Shown here piece after piece: positions 55,980 to 64,000 of a DNA stretch of 64,000 bases (its first letter is position 1; each line of letters starts with the position of its first letter). Source of the DNA: Maritimibacter alkaliphilus HTCC2654 (GTDB lineage Bacteria; Pseudomonadota; Alphaproteobacteria; Rhodobacterales; Rhodobacteraceae); assembly GCF_000152805.1 (NCBI RefSeq), contig NZ_CH902578.1, positions 3,188,777 to 3,252,776 of the forward strand, given 5' to 3'. The notes beneath the pieces are model-generated. The model was not told where the DNA came from. It made no database searches and saw nothing but the letters and a program-made list of their open reading frames with translations. A program made the translations under genes and the position numbers.

Positions 55980-56255
55980 TCAATTCGCGTTGGTGATATA
56001 GAGAACGGCGCCGACGAAGATCGCGGGCACCACGTAGATAAGCAAAAGCAGCTTGGGCCGGATCGAGTCGTTGTAGTCGATCATGCCTTGTGTGATGAAG
56101 GTCTGGCGCGCCATCTTGTCGCCGCCGCCGGGATGGTCTTCATCCCATTCCTTTTCCAGCTTTTCATGCCGGACCGAGCGGGAATACCACGCCACGCACA
56201 GGTAAACGACGCTGCACAGCAGGAACAAGACGACGATCAGTCTGAGAAGAGCCAT
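55980..56255 (-). CDS. small two-helix membrane protein in the AAA operon
   Basis: A 91-residue protein with a helix at residues 3-20 (LLRLIVVLFLLCSVVYLCVA) and another near 68-86 (KLLLLIYVVPAIFVGAVLYI). The charged loop between them, with KWDE-like DHPGGGDK, faces one side of the membrane. No family recognised. AGGAGGTAACCG precedes the ATG. It follows the 449-residue protein after 4 bases and precedes the DUF1523 gene. Confidence 0.75.
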   Translation of the reverse strand: MALLRLIVVLFLLCSVVYLCVAWYSRSVRHEKLEKEWDEDHPGGGDKMARQTFITQGMIDYNDSIRPKLLLLIYVVPAIFVGAVLYITNAN

Positions 56256-56259
56256 TCGG

Positions 56260-57609
56260 TTACCTCCTGACGGCGCCCCAAGGGCCAACCAATTCGATTA
56301 TATCGTCTTTCGGCGTGGGCGAAACCGGCTTGGCGGGCGGTTCCTCCCCCCCGAACAGGGCTTCGCGCGCGCCCGCCTTGTTGGCGGCGTAGTCGCGATA
56401 CAGGAATTCGGCCACGTATTCCTTCTTGGCGTCGGGCCAGTCGTGATAGGCGGTGTAGAACGCCTGTTTGTGGCAGATGAACAACTGCCGGATGTCGAGT
56501 GGGGCCAGTTCCGACAGCAGCATGTTGATGAGGTCGCGGTCCGGATGATCGGGCCGGGCGCGCAGGGTGTAGAAATAACTCGCATCATCGCTGGCGATCC
56601 GGGGCCATTTGCCGCCATTCAGCGCCCAGCGGACAAGCTGGTTCAGCTTGAGAAACTCCTCGGGCAGCGACGACCCCATCCGTTGCGCCAGCCGATGCAG
56701 CGCCCGGTGGTCCATCCCGTCGCTCTCCACCCCTTGCGTGGTGGCCGCATCGACGAGGATGAAGTCCATCTTCTGCCTGAGGATCGCCGCGCCATCGACG
56801 CCGCGCGCCTTGATGATCGGCTCGACCAACTCGTTCACCTCAAGGAAGGCAGCGATCCCATTGCGGTCGGCGAAGTCGAGCGTCGTTTCGATCGGCAGAA
56901 CGCCCAGCGGTTCTTTCGGTCCGACCGAGATCACGGCCGGTTCCGCCACGTCGCGGAACACATAAAGCCCGGCGAAATGCGCGGTCCAGAAATTGTCCTG
57001 CGTATAGGTCGGGCGGGCGAGGTCGATGGGCTGGCGCGTCACGTCGCCCGTGGTCTTGGCGAGCGTAATCATCTCGGCGATCAGCACGTCGTCGAACCAA
57101 GCGTCCTCCTCGCTCTGGAACCGCTCGATCTTGGCCGCCAGATCGCGCGCGTTCTTCACATGGCTCTGGGTCGTGTCGGCGTTCACGGTGATCGTGCGAA
57201 TATCGAGGAGCCGCGCCGCTTCGGACACCTCGAACACCGAATTGTCGAGCTCGCCCGCGACTGCGTCATTGGCGGTGAGCGCAAAAAGCTTGGCCTCGTT
57301 CTCCTCGATGAACTGCCGCAGGATCCCCCGCGAGGTCGAGAATTTGGCGTTGAGCAGCGGCGCGGTCTTCTGCTCGGTCGTCAGGATGATGAACAGCCGG
57401 TTCACGCCGTTGGGGTTGAGGTAAAGGTGATCGCCCAACTCCTCGCCCACCTCGTAGGAATACCCCGAAATATCGATGTGGAACTCGCGCAGCGCGGTGC
57501 GCTTGCCGGTGAGGGAGTGCAGCGCGCGGTTGTAGCGTTCGATCAGGGCGGGGGAGTCCACCCGGATCAGGTTGCCGAACATCAGGCCGCGTTGGATGAG
57601 GCGTTTCAT
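56260..57609 (-). CDS. conserved hypothetical protein of the AAA operon (possibly DUF6638)
   Basis: A 449-residue soluble protein starting KRLIQRGLMFGNLIRVDSPA. It has no signal or membrane helix. I recall similar proteins carrying the label DUF6638, but this is from memory and not checked. The region DISGYSYEVGEELGDHLYLN is near residue 50, and VDGAAILRQKMDFILVDAA near residue 275. ATGA overlap with a small upstream frame and the GGAG ribosome site support the ATG at 57609. Its role is probably linked to the AAA ATPase. Confidence 0.75.
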   Translation of the reverse strand: MKRLIQRGLMFGNLIRVDSPALIERYNRALHSLTGKRTALREFHIDISGYSYEVGEELGDHLYLNPNGVNRLFIILTTEQKTAPLLNAKFSTSRGILRQFIEENEAKLFALTANDAVAGELDNSVFEVSEAARLLDIRTITVNADTTQSHVKNARDLAAKIERFQSEEDAWFDDVLIAEMITLAKTTGDVTRQPIDLARPTYTQDNFWTAHFAGLYVFRDVAEPAVISVGPKEPLGVLPIETTLDFADRNGIAAFLEVNELVEPIIKARGVDGAAILRQKMDFILVDAATTQGVESDGMDHRALHRLAQRMGSSLPEEFLKLNQLVRWALNGGKWPRIASDDASYFYTLRARPDHPDRDLINMLLSELAPLDIRQLFICHKQAFYTAYHDWPDAKKEYVAEFLYRDYAANKAGAREALFGGEEPPAKPVSPTPKDDIIELVGPWGAVRR

Positions 57610-57749
57610 TTGTTGCACTCCGGTTCGCGTCTGACCCCGCCGGGCCGCGCGCGGCCCGGTGAGCGCCCGAACCGCCCCCCCGGGGCGGGCGCTTTACGCC
57701 CACCCCGGCGGCCCGGGCACTCACCTCTGGTCTGCAACACGAATTCCAT
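57606..57749 (-). CDS. possible 47-residue Arg/Gly/Pro-rich small protein
   Basis: The frame begins with an ATG overlapping the preceding stop (TGATG) and ends with a stop overlapping the next start (ATGA), so it is seamlessly coupled at both ends. The product starts MEFVLQTRGECPGRRGG and ends RREPECNK, with two Cys and many Arg, Gly and Pro. The DNA contains a perfect 20-bp palindrome at 57640-57659 and another GC hairpin, so the region could instead be a structured spacer. No family recognised. Confidence 0.4.
   Translation of the reverse strand: MEFVLQTRGECPGRRGGRKAPAPGGRFGRSPGRARPGGVRREPECNK
57640..57659. repeat. perfect 20-bp GC palindrome
   Basis: CCGGGCCGCGCGCGGCCCGG reads the same on both strands. 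A second hairpin of AGCGCCCG with CGGGCGCT follows within 35 bases. Both fall inside the small coupled frame between two operon genes. They could pause or process the operon transcript. Confidence 0.6.
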
Positions 57750-58084
57750 CACGCCCCCTTCCGCGTCCGCCGGAAGCTCCAGAAGAATGCCGCCACATAA
57801 GACGCGATCACGACGAGCGTTCCGCCGAATGTCACCACCTGAAGCTGCCCGCCGCAGACGCCCAGCGGGTCGACCCCGGCCCAGCCGTAGACCCAGAGCG
57901 TCATCACGGCGAGCCGCGCGCCCAGTTGCAGGACGACCAGCGACACCACGATAATGGCGAGGATCACCCATGCGTTCGCCTCGCGCATCCGGCCCGTGGC
58001 GCGGCCCACGAACCACGCGGCCACCGCGACCGCGATGGCCAGCACCAGCGTCAGGCCGACGGCATATCCGCAATCCATCATCAT
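57749..58084 (-). CDS. small membrane protein in the AAA operon
   Basis: A 111-residue protein with three likely helices (AVGLTLVLAIAVAVAAWFVG near 8-27, AWVILAIIVVSLVVLQLGA near 38-56, and FGGTLVVIASYVAAFFW near 85-102). No family recognised. The start overlaps the AAA ATPase stop by 4 bases; two more ATGs follow at once (M-M-M), so the exact start may be 3-6 bases further in. Confidence 0.75.
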   Translation of the reverse strand: MMMDCGYAVGLTLVLAIAVAVAAWFVGRATGRMREANAWVILAIIVVSLVVLQLGARLAVMTLWVYGWAGVDPLGVCGGQLQVVTFGGTLVVIASYVAAFFWSFRRTRKGA

Positions 58085-60018
58085 CGCGACTTCGCCTCCA
58101 CATACCGCCGCTTGGCCTCTTCGGTCAGCCCGAACTCGCGCACCATCTTCTCGATGGCGACCTCGTCCGACTTGTCGGCATAGCGGAATTCGCTGTCGGC
58201 GTAGCGGTTGATCTCTTGAATGACCATCTCGATGGTGATCGGCTGGCGCAGTTCCTCGATCATCCCCTTCTTCTCGTCGTAGGATTTGAACAGGAACAGG
58301 TCCGGCTCCTCCATCCACTCGTCGGGCAGTTCGAAGTCCATCGCGCGGACTTTGACGGCATCGGTGATGTTCTTGATCGCGCGACCCGTGAAACGATGAT
58401 CGGCCTCCTGAATCCCCTTCAGATAGGTGCCCAGCTTGGCGATCGTGTCGAGTTTGCCGATGTCCTTGGCGACCCGTTCATAGACCCGAAGCAGCCCGTC
58501 CTCATGCGGTTTCGAATGGCTCTCGAAACTCGCCGCGACCGCTTTCTTGATCTCCTGCGCGGCATAGAGGTCATGGCTGCCCAGCGGAATGTCATGGTTC
58601 TTGCCCATGAGCAGCGCGAGGATGTCGATGTAATCCTCCCGCGTCTGCGGCCCATCGACGAGGAACCGGGCGCCCGCCCGCTGGCGCAGCGCGTCGTCCA
58701 CATTCTCCGGGTAGTTCGAGAACATCCCGAAGGTGCAGTTGCCGCGCACGACCGTGTTGGCGCCCGCGAAGCTCTCCATCAGCACCGCGGTGATCTCCAA
58801 CTGCCCCGCACTCGACTGCCGATCCCCGCGCTTGCCCGCCAACTGGTCGATGTCGTCGATGGTGCCGAAGCCGATCACGTTCGGGTCGATCACGTTGTTG
58901 ATGAAGGCCTTGGCGTTCTGCGCCGACTTGCCCTGATAGCTGTCGATGCTTTCGGTGGACAGGTTTTGATAGCGGAACGGATACCCCGCCACCTCGCAAT
59001 ACCCGTGGATGAGCCCGGCCATCATCTGGATGAGCGTTGTCTTCCCGGTCCCCGGCGCGCCGTCCCCCATGAAGGTGAATATGAACCCGCCGAGATCGGC
59101 GAAGGGGTTCAGCTTGCGGTCGAAGTCATAGGCCATGAGCATCTTCGACAGCTTCATCGCCTGATACTTGGCGATGTGGTTGCCGACCACCTGATGCGGC
59201 TTCTTGAATTGCATGGTCAGGGTCGTCCCGCGCGCCTTGCGGCTGGCCGCGAAGCCCGAAATCGTGAAATCGTCCGCCTCGATCCGGTAGTTGGCACCCT
59301 TGAACGGCTCCAGCCGCGGCGCGGTCTGGGCGCGCAGGGACACCTTTTCCATCAATGCCTCGGCAAAGGCGATGACGGTGGCCACAAGGCGCGGCTCGTC
59401 TGCGGCGTGGGTCGCGATCTCTTGATCCAGTTCCCAAAGCGCGCCGTGCAGGGCGAGAAGCGCGTTGTCCGTCAGGACCTCTTCGACAGCGCCAACCTCG
59501 ACCGACACCTCACCGGCCTGCCCGGCCATGAGATACGCGGTGGCGTTCGCGAACACGCCCAGCACGGCCAGCGCCTCGGCGGCGAGCAGTTCCGAAAACT
59601 CCGCCGACCGTTCGCGCGGAAGGGCGCCGCCAAGGTTCGCCTTCTTCAACTCGGCCAGCCCCGTCTGCTGCGCGTAGCCTTCCCCGACGGCCAGTGCGAT
59701 CGCCAGAGCGCGGCGCAGCGAAAACAGCACCGACGCCTCGACCGGAGACACCAGAGGGTCATCTCCACCCACAGCCTCGACGCGTTGGGCCAGATGAACC
59801 CCGTCGGGCTTCGCGGTCGAGCGTGTCACCAGCCCCGGCGTGGTCGAGCGGAACCGCCGCGTGCGCGTCACGCCCGGCGAACGTTCCACCGGCGCCTCGG
59901 CCCGCGCCTTGCCGATCCTTGGGGCATGTTCGAAACCCTCGAGCATCGCCGCCGCCGCCTCGTAATGCGCGCGGATCTCCTCCTCCGAGAGCTCCATCTG
60001 GTCAGCGGGCAGCGACAT
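58081..60018 (-). CDS. AAA family ATPase, core of the uncharacterised operon
   Basis: A 645-residue ATPase. The first ~290 residues are helical and not recognised. The AAA module begins near residue 300: Walker A GDGAPGTGKTTL near 320, Walker B VIGFGTIDDIDQLAG near 385, sensor 1 in GMFSNYPENVDD near 425 and an arginine-rich RQRAGARF near 435. The order suggests a classic AAA remodeller. No membrane helix. It is coupled to a membrane protein by a 4-base overlap, and copy D of the intergenic repeat precedes it. Confidence 0.85.
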   Translation of the reverse strand: MSLPADQMELSEEEIRAHYEAAAAMLEGFEHAPRIGKARAEAPVERSPGVTRTRRFRSTTPGLVTRSTAKPDGVHLAQRVEAVGGDDPLVSPVEASVLFSLRRALAIALAVGEGYAQQTGLAELKKANLGGALPRERSAEFSELLAAEALAVLGVFANATAYLMAGQAGEVSVEVGAVEEVLTDNALLALHGALWELDQEIATHAADEPRLVATVIAFAEALMEKVSLRAQTAPRLEPFKGANYRIEADDFTISGFAASRKARGTTLTMQFKKPHQVVGNHIAKYQAMKLSKMLMAYDFDRKLNPFADLGGFIFTFMGDGAPGTGKTTLIQMMAGLIHGYCEVAGYPFRYQNLSTESIDSYQGKSAQNAKAFINNVIDPNVIGFGTIDDIDQLAGKRGDRQSSAGQLEITAVLMESFAGANTVVRGNCTFGMFSNYPENVDDALRQRAGARFLVDGPQTREDYIDILALLMGKNHDIPLGSHDLYAAQEIKKAVAASFESHSKPHEDGLLRVYERVAKDIGKLDTIAKLGTYLKGIQEADHRFTGRAIKNITDAVKVRAMDFELPDEWMEEPDLFLFKSYDEKKGMIEELRQPITIEMVIQEINRYADSEFRYADKSDEVAIEKMVREFGLTEEAKRRYVEAKSR

Positions 60019-60027
60019 TCCTTATCC

Positions 60028-60077
60028 TCTTCTTCGTTTCAAAAAACCTCGGGGGGTCCGGGGGGCAGCGCCCCCCG
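60028..60077 (-). repeat. dispersed intergenic repeat, copy D (before the AAA ATPase)
   Basis: Read on the minus strand: a GGGGGGCGC/TGCCCCCC hairpin, then ACCCCCCGAGGTTTTTTGAA and ACGAAGAAG, ending 10 bases before the AAA ATPase ATG. It is closely similar to copy A. It sits in the middle of the operon, so it could tune the ratio of upstream to downstream genes. Confidence 0.75.
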
Positions 60078-60113
60078 GCGGGTCGGACAGGGCGCAGCCC
60101 GGTCCGAAACCGA

Positions 60114-61256
60114 TCAAGAATAACTCAAAACCTGCCCTCCCGGGCTTACGACGAATTTGCGCACGTCCCGAAACCCCGGCGGGTTCTTTTCGGCCAGCAC
60201 CTGAAACGGGCGTTGCGGCAGGATCACCGCACGGGTCATGCGGGTGGCGCCGGTGTCGGCACCGCGCCCGGAAAAGGGGTCGAGCGCGAAGATCTGCCGC
60301 TCGACGCTGCCGAACCAGCCGGATTTCTCGCGCTCCACCCGCTCGCTCTCGAGCTCCTCGACGGTCCAGGCCAGTGCCCAATCCTCGCCCTCCGGCGCAC
60401 GCGCCTCTTCCAGCACCTGACGCAGCGGGCCGGTCTGGCGCGTGTAGGCGTGGGAATACATCGGGCCGATGTGGATGCGGCGCAGGCGCTTGGGGTGCAG
60501 GTCGTCGAAATCGCGGTCGAACCCGCTCGCGATCGTCACGAGCTTCAGGCCGCCGACGGATTGCGCCATGAGGTGTTGCTGGGCCTGCGGCCAGCGGGTC
60601 TCGTCCTTTGGCAGGGCGGTCCGCCCCGTGTCCTCGCATTCCATGAGATAGATGGTGGGAAGGTTCAGTCCGCTGTCGTAGACCGCCCAGTGCAAAAGGT
60701 AGCGCCTGCGCGGCTCGCGCCCATCCGACAGGTTCCCCATCCAAAGCGAATCCGGGTCCATCTGCGGCCAGAACAGGTCACCCTTGGCCAGTTCCTCATA
60801 GTAAAGCCGCTGGCTCATCGCGAATTGCAGCTTGGTCGGAATCGTCTGGCGCCCGACGATCTCTTCGATCATCTCGTCCTTGAGCTTTGCCGTGGACGGC
60901 ATGTTCTTCAGGTGCTTCATCGCCTGCGCCGCATCCGCCGACATCTGAAGCAGTTCGGCATGGATCGGGAAGCCGCTTTCCTCGCGGTCGAAGGTCAGCT
61001 TGCCGGGCGCCATGCCCTGCACCCGGCCCGACATATGATATTTGTTCGCAAGCGCCCGGAAGGTGAAGCTGAGGTTCACGATGTAGCGGGCAATGACCGA
61101 AACCTCGTCGCGGCTCAGGCTGCCCTCGGCCTCCATCTGTGCGGCGACCCGGCCAAGATGCGTCGTGATGGATTGCCATTTCGAGAAATAGCGGCGGGTG
61201 ACACTCGTATCCTCGAGGTCCGTGTGGTCGTGGGTCAGGGCGTCTGTCTCAGGCAT
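60114..61256 (-). CDS. conserved hypothetical protein of the AAA operon
   Basis: A 380-residue soluble protein without signal or membrane helix. It begins PETDALTHDHTDLEDTSVTR. The N-terminal half is helical and the C-terminal half beta-rich, with YLLHWAVYDSGLNLPTIYLM near residue 187. I do not recognise a named family with certainty; relatives seem to occur with AAA ATPases in related bacteria. The ATG was chosen because it overlaps the 69-residue membrane protein by 8 bases; the longer frame adds an unlikely Arg-rich start. Confidence 0.72.
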   Translation of the reverse strand: MPETDALTHDHTDLEDTSVTRRYFSKWQSITTHLGRVAAQMEAEGSLSRDEVSVIARYIVNLSFTFRALANKYHMSGRVQGMAPGKLTFDREESGFPIHAELLQMSADAAQAMKHLKNMPSTAKLKDEMIEEIVGRQTIPTKLQFAMSQRLYYEELAKGDLFWPQMDPDSLWMGNLSDGREPRRRYLLHWAVYDSGLNLPTIYLMECEDTGRTALPKDETRWPQAQQHLMAQSVGGLKLVTIASGFDRDFDDLHPKRLRRIHIGPMYSHAYTRQTGPLRQVLEEARAPEGEDWALAWTVEELESERVEREKSGWFGSVERQIFALDPFSGRGADTGATRMTRAVILPQRPFQVLAEKNPPGFRDVRKFVVSPGGQVLSYS

Positions 61257-61458
61257 GATCGCCCTTGGCCTTTTCCCAGCGGCCAAGTCCGAACAGGCGC
61301 ATCAGCCCGACCGTCAGTCCGCCGACGATGAGACCCATGACGATCTTGCCGCCAAGGGTTTCCAGCGGCGCAGCATCCTTGGTCAGAACCGCCAGCCCGG
61401 TGCTGATGCCCAGCACCAGCGCCACGACCACGGCCCATTTGACGACCCGCACGACCAT
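61249..61458 (-). CDS. small two-helix membrane protein in the AAA operon
   Basis: A 69-residue protein with helices at about 6-24 (VKWAVVVALVLGISTGLAVL) and 38-55 (GKIVMGLIVGGLTVGLMRLF). Its C-terminus is charged (GRWEKAKGDHA). It follows the coiled-coil protein after one base and overlaps the 380-residue protein by 8 bases. No family recognised. It could anchor the soluble partners to the membrane. Confidence 0.75.
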   Translation of the reverse strand: MVVRVVKWAVVVALVLGISTGLAVLTKDAAPLETLGGKIVMGLIVGGLTVGLMRLFGLGRWEKAKGDHA

Positions 61459-61459
61459 A

Positions 61460-62539
61460 TCAGGCCCCGTAAAGGTTCTTGTCGTGTTTCTCGACGATCT
61501 CGGCGAACCGGCGGGCGAAGCGTTCGTCCGCCTTGGCCTTGGCTTCCAGCACGTCACGCGCGAACACCATGTGCTCTTCATGCGCTTCCATCATGTCGGC
61601 CATCTTCTGGTTCGTCGCCGTCCCGATCGAGGCCATGGCGGCCTGCGCTTCCTGATCTGTCTTTACCCCGATCTCGTTGATCCGGTGGGCCACGTCCTGT
61701 TGCTGGGCGGTCTTCAGCGACTTCGACAGGGCATCGTAGAGCACGACACGCTGCTTGGTGTCCGTTTGCAGCTTGTTGATGAGCACCATCTGCGTCGCGG
61801 CCTGATTTTGCAGGGAGTCGACCCAGGTCTTGCCCTTCTCGATGTAGCGTTCGAGCGTCTGCGAGCGGGCCAGTTTCACCTGCTCCTGCTGCACCATCTC
61901 GTTGTATTTCGCGTTCAGGTCGGCCAGTTCGCTTTCCAGCTTGGTCCGCGCGGCGGCGTCCTGCTCCATCGAAATCTTCTGCTCGAGCTCGATGATCTTC
62001 GGGTCCAGCGCCTGAATGTCGGCCTTGAGCGTTTCGAGCTCGCCCACCACCATTTCCCGCTCGTCCAGCGTTTCGGTCAGGTTCACTTCGACGCGCGTCT
62101 TCTGTTCGTTCAGCATGTCGAGCTGGCTTTGCAGAAGCTGCACGATCACGTCGGATTTCGAGATGAGGTCTTGAAGCTTGTCGTCGATGGACGCTGTGCG
62201 CATCCGTTCCTGACGCAGGCTTTCCGAGCGGTGTTTCGAGAACACGCCGACGAAGGTTTCCCAGCCGGTCTTGGACCGCATCTCGTCGAAGTCCTTCGAG
62301 AACCCGGCGGTCACGTCGTCCAGCCCCATGATGAGCTCGGCGATATTCGCGTTCATCACCTGCGTATGGGCATGCACGTCATCCAGCGTCGCGTTTTCGA
62401 TGTCGATGGAGATGTCCGCGCCCGTGTTCAACTTGTCGCGGGCGGTTTCGATCCGGCTGGTCAGCTCGGCGATCTTCGATTGCGCCTCCTGCACCTGGGC
62501 CTGGCTTTCCTTGATCTGCGCATCGAGATTTCCGGCCAT
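61460..62539 (-). CDS. coiled-coil protein, first gene of the AAA operon
   Basis: A 359-residue protein that is almost entirely helical. Heptad-rich segments run at about 5-40, 105-225 and 300-350 (for example IVQLLQSQLDMLNEQKTRVE). A short region KTGWETFVGVFSKHRSESLR near residue 90 may be a membrane-facing loop. In overall form it resembles TelA or PspA-type membrane-stress proteins, but I cannot establish homology. The pairing of such a coiled coil with an AAA ATPase recalls ESCRT-III/Vps4 logic. It diverges from the M20 deacylase. Confidence 0.75.
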   Translation of the reverse strand: MAGNLDAQIKESQAQVQEAQSKIAELTSRIETARDKLNTGADISIDIENATLDDVHAHTQVMNANIAELIMGLDDVTAGFSKDFDEMRSKTGWETFVGVFSKHRSESLRQERMRTASIDDKLQDLISKSDVIVQLLQSQLDMLNEQKTRVEVNLTETLDEREMVVGELETLKADIQALDPKIIELEQKISMEQDAAARTKLESELADLNAKYNEMVQQEQVKLARSQTLERYIEKGKTWVDSLQNQAATQMVLINKLQTDTKQRVVLYDALSKSLKTAQQQDVAHRINEIGVKTDQEAQAAMASIGTATNQKMADMMEAHEEHMVFARDVLEAKAKADERFARRFAEIVEKHDKNLYGA

Positions 62540-62695
62540 GACATCCTCAAAGTTAATGGGCGTAACATTATCTGATATGGTGAGCCTACCGCGAATGTGA
62601 AGAGGGCGTCACCCCGCAAATCGGGGGCGTGGGCAAAATTAGCGGCAGGGCCGTTTGCGATTGCCCCCCGCCGCCGGCCCGCCTAGCTTTGCGCC

Positions 62696-63976
62696 ATGAC
62701 CGAGACCCAATCGCCCGTCATCCGTGAAGTCGAAGCCCGCCGCGAGGCGCTCGTCGCCCTGTGTCAGGATCTGATCCGTATCCCCACGTTGAACCCGCCG
62801 GGGCGTGATTACCTGAAAATCTGCGAGATGCTGGGCGGGCGGTTGCGCGGCGCAGGCTGGCAGGTCGAACTGATCCGGGCCGAGGGAACGCCGGGCGACA
62901 GCGACACATGGCCCCGCTGGAACATGGTGGCCCGCTACGAAGGCGCGCGGCCCGGCGACTGCGTCCACTTCAACTCGCATCACGACGTGGTCGAGGTCGG
63001 GCATGGCTGGACCGTGCCGCCCTTCGACGGCGTGGTGAAGGACGGGCGCGTCTATGGGCGCGGCGCCTGCGATATGAAGGGCGGGTTGGCCGCCAGCGTG
63101 ATCGCCGCTGAAGCGTTCATTGCGGCCAATCCTGATTTCGCGGGCGCGGTCGAAATTTCCGCGACGGCGGACGAGGAAACGGGCGGTTACGGCGGCGTGG
63201 CCTACCTTGCCGAACGCGGATACTTCGACCCCGAACGCGTGCAGCATGTCATCATCCCCGAGCCTTTGAACAAGGATCGTATCTGTCTGGGCCATCGTGG
63301 CGTCTGGTGGGCCGAGATCGAGACCCACGGGCGCATCGCCCACGGGTCGATGCCGTTTCTGGGCGACAGCGCGATCCGGCACATGGGCGCGGTGCTGGAA
63401 GAGATCGAGGCGACGCTTTATCCGCTCCTCGCCTCCAAGCACACGGCGATGCCGGTCGTGCCCGAGGGCGCCCGGCAATCGACGTTGAACATCAACTCGA
63501 TCCACGGCGGCGAACGCGAGCCGGAAGACGGCTATACTGGCCTACCCGCACCCTGCGTGGCCGACCGCTGCCGCATCGTCATCGACCGCCGATTCCTGAT
63601 CGAAGAGGACATCGACGACGTGAAAGCCGAGGTCCGTTCGCTGCTGGAGAAGGTCAAGGCCGACCGTCCCGGCTTCGACTACGAGGTGCGCGAGCTGTTC
63701 GAAGTGATCCCGTCCATGACCGATGAGGATGCGCCTGTCGTGCGCTCGACCGCGGCGGCGATCGAGAAGGTTCTGGGGAAGCGGCCCGATTACGTGGTCA
63801 GCCCGGGCACCTATGACCAGAAGCACATCGACCGGATCGGGCGGCTCAAGAACTGCATCGCCTATGGCCCGGGTATCCTCGACCTGGCGCACCAGCCGGA
63901 CGAATGGGTCGGGATCGACGACATGGTGGACAGCGCGGGCGTCATGGCGCTGGTGCTGGAAGAACTGCTGACCTGA
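62696..63976 (+). CDS. M20 family deacylase/peptidase (ArgE/DapE-like)
   Basis: A 426-residue metal-dependent amidohydrolase. The metal ligands appear in NSHHDVVEVG near residue 101, the bridging Asp in GRGACDMKGGLAAS near residue 125, and the base/ligand Glu pair in TADEETGGYGG near residue 163. The ArgE/DapE subclass removes an acyl or succinyl group from an amino acid. The substrate is not predictable from the motifs. It diverges from the coiled-coil gene by 156 bases, in which I see nothing distinct. Confidence 0.88.
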   Translation: MTETQSPVIREVEARREALVALCQDLIRIPTLNPPGRDYLKICEMLGGRLRGAGWQVELIRAEGTPGDSDTWPRWNMVARYEGARPGDCVHFNSHHDVVEVGHGWTVPPFDGVVKDGRVYGRGACDMKGGLAASVIAAEAFIAANPDFAGAVEISATADEETGGYGGVAYLAERGYFDPERVQHVIIPEPLNKDRICLGHRGVWWAEIETHGRIAHGSMPFLGDSAIRHMGAVLEEIEATLYPLLASKHTAMPVVPEGARQSTLNINSIHGGEREPEDGYTGLPAPCVADRCRIVIDRRFLIEEDIDDVKAEVRSLLEKVKADRPGFDYEVRELFEVIPSMTDEDAPVVRSTAAAIEKVLGKRPDYVVSPGTYDQKHIDRIGRLKNCIAYGPGILDLAHQPDEWVGIDDMVDSAGVMALVLEELLT

Positions 63977-64000
63977 ATGCGCGCCTGCAAGGTGGCGCGA
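63977..64000 (+). CDS. possible start of a further gene (truncated by window edge)
   Basis: An ATG directly follows the M20 stop (TGA-ATG) and continues open for 8 codons (M-R-A-C-K-V-A-R) to the edge. Similar zero-spacer junctions occur elsewhere in the window. Too short to identify. Confidence 0.25.

Overview
The window looks like chromosomal DNA of a GC-rich alphaproteobacterium, most likely a member of the Rhodobacteraceae (Roseobacter group). This is inferred from gene content, with no database search. The pointers are an F0 ATP synthase operon in the order I-a-c-b'-b with no F1 genes beside it, split glcDEF genes, DUF1285, DUF1523 and DUF599 family proteins, frequent GTG/TTG starts, and many genes chained by 1-8 base overlaps. 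I found no tRNA, rRNA, CRISPR array, insertion sequence or phage gene. Nearly all very long antisense open frames are high-GC shadows of real genes.

Layout. (1) 1-16151 is an acyl-CoA catabolic island: acyl-CoA dehydrogenases (five in all, including two side-by-side pairs), SDR dehydrogenases, a MaoC hydratase, a thiolase, a FadB-like fusion enzyme, an acyl-CoA ligase, a thioesterase and an IclR regulator. In its middle (5131-8828) an acyl-CoA dehydrogenase, a histidine-phosphatase-fold protein, an APH-type kinase and an SDR recall the kinase-dehydrogenase logic of mammalian ACAD10/ACAD11 and of bacterial levulinate catabolism. (2) 16369-17226 is a DUF1989 protein. (3) 17233-23961 is a MoxR/DUF58/BatA-like membrane operon with a divergent DUF1285 gene. 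(4) 24821-27478 holds three related small lipoproteins, the middle one broken by a single-base frameshift, and an ArsR regulator. (5) 27894-30497 is the F0 operon, closed by a strong terminator. (6) 30558-31999 has three small envelope genes. (7) 32101-36027 is glycolate oxidase glcDEF. (8) 36112-38220 has a trypsin-like protease, a small heat-shock protein and a globin. (9) 38403-49254 is mostly minus strand: two aldehyde dehydrogenases, a P1 peptidase, an SDR, a YcaQ-like protein, a peptide-type ABC transporter and a CoxG-like protein. (10) 49547-53629 is a LuxR response regulator, a FIST protein and a PAS hybrid kinase, resembling NosP/NahK. (11) 53705-55174 is a peptide-type binding protein. 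(12) 55295-62539 is a minus-strand operon of about nine genes around an AAA ATPase and a coiled-coil protein with several small membrane proteins; this is the best candidate for an undescribed system. (13) 62696-63976 is an M20 deacylase, and one more gene may start at the window edge.

How it fits together. The first 16 kb activates, oxidises and thiolytically cleaves acyl-CoA esters of unknown identity. The paired dehydrogenases hint at bulky or branched substrates. The ABC transporter, P1 peptidase and aldehyde dehydrogenases suggest peptide or amine uptake and use. The sensor trio may sense nitric oxide or another haem ligand. A dispersed intergenic repeat (four copies seen) carries a G/C hairpin followed by a T-run, and in three copies it sits directly in front of a start codon.
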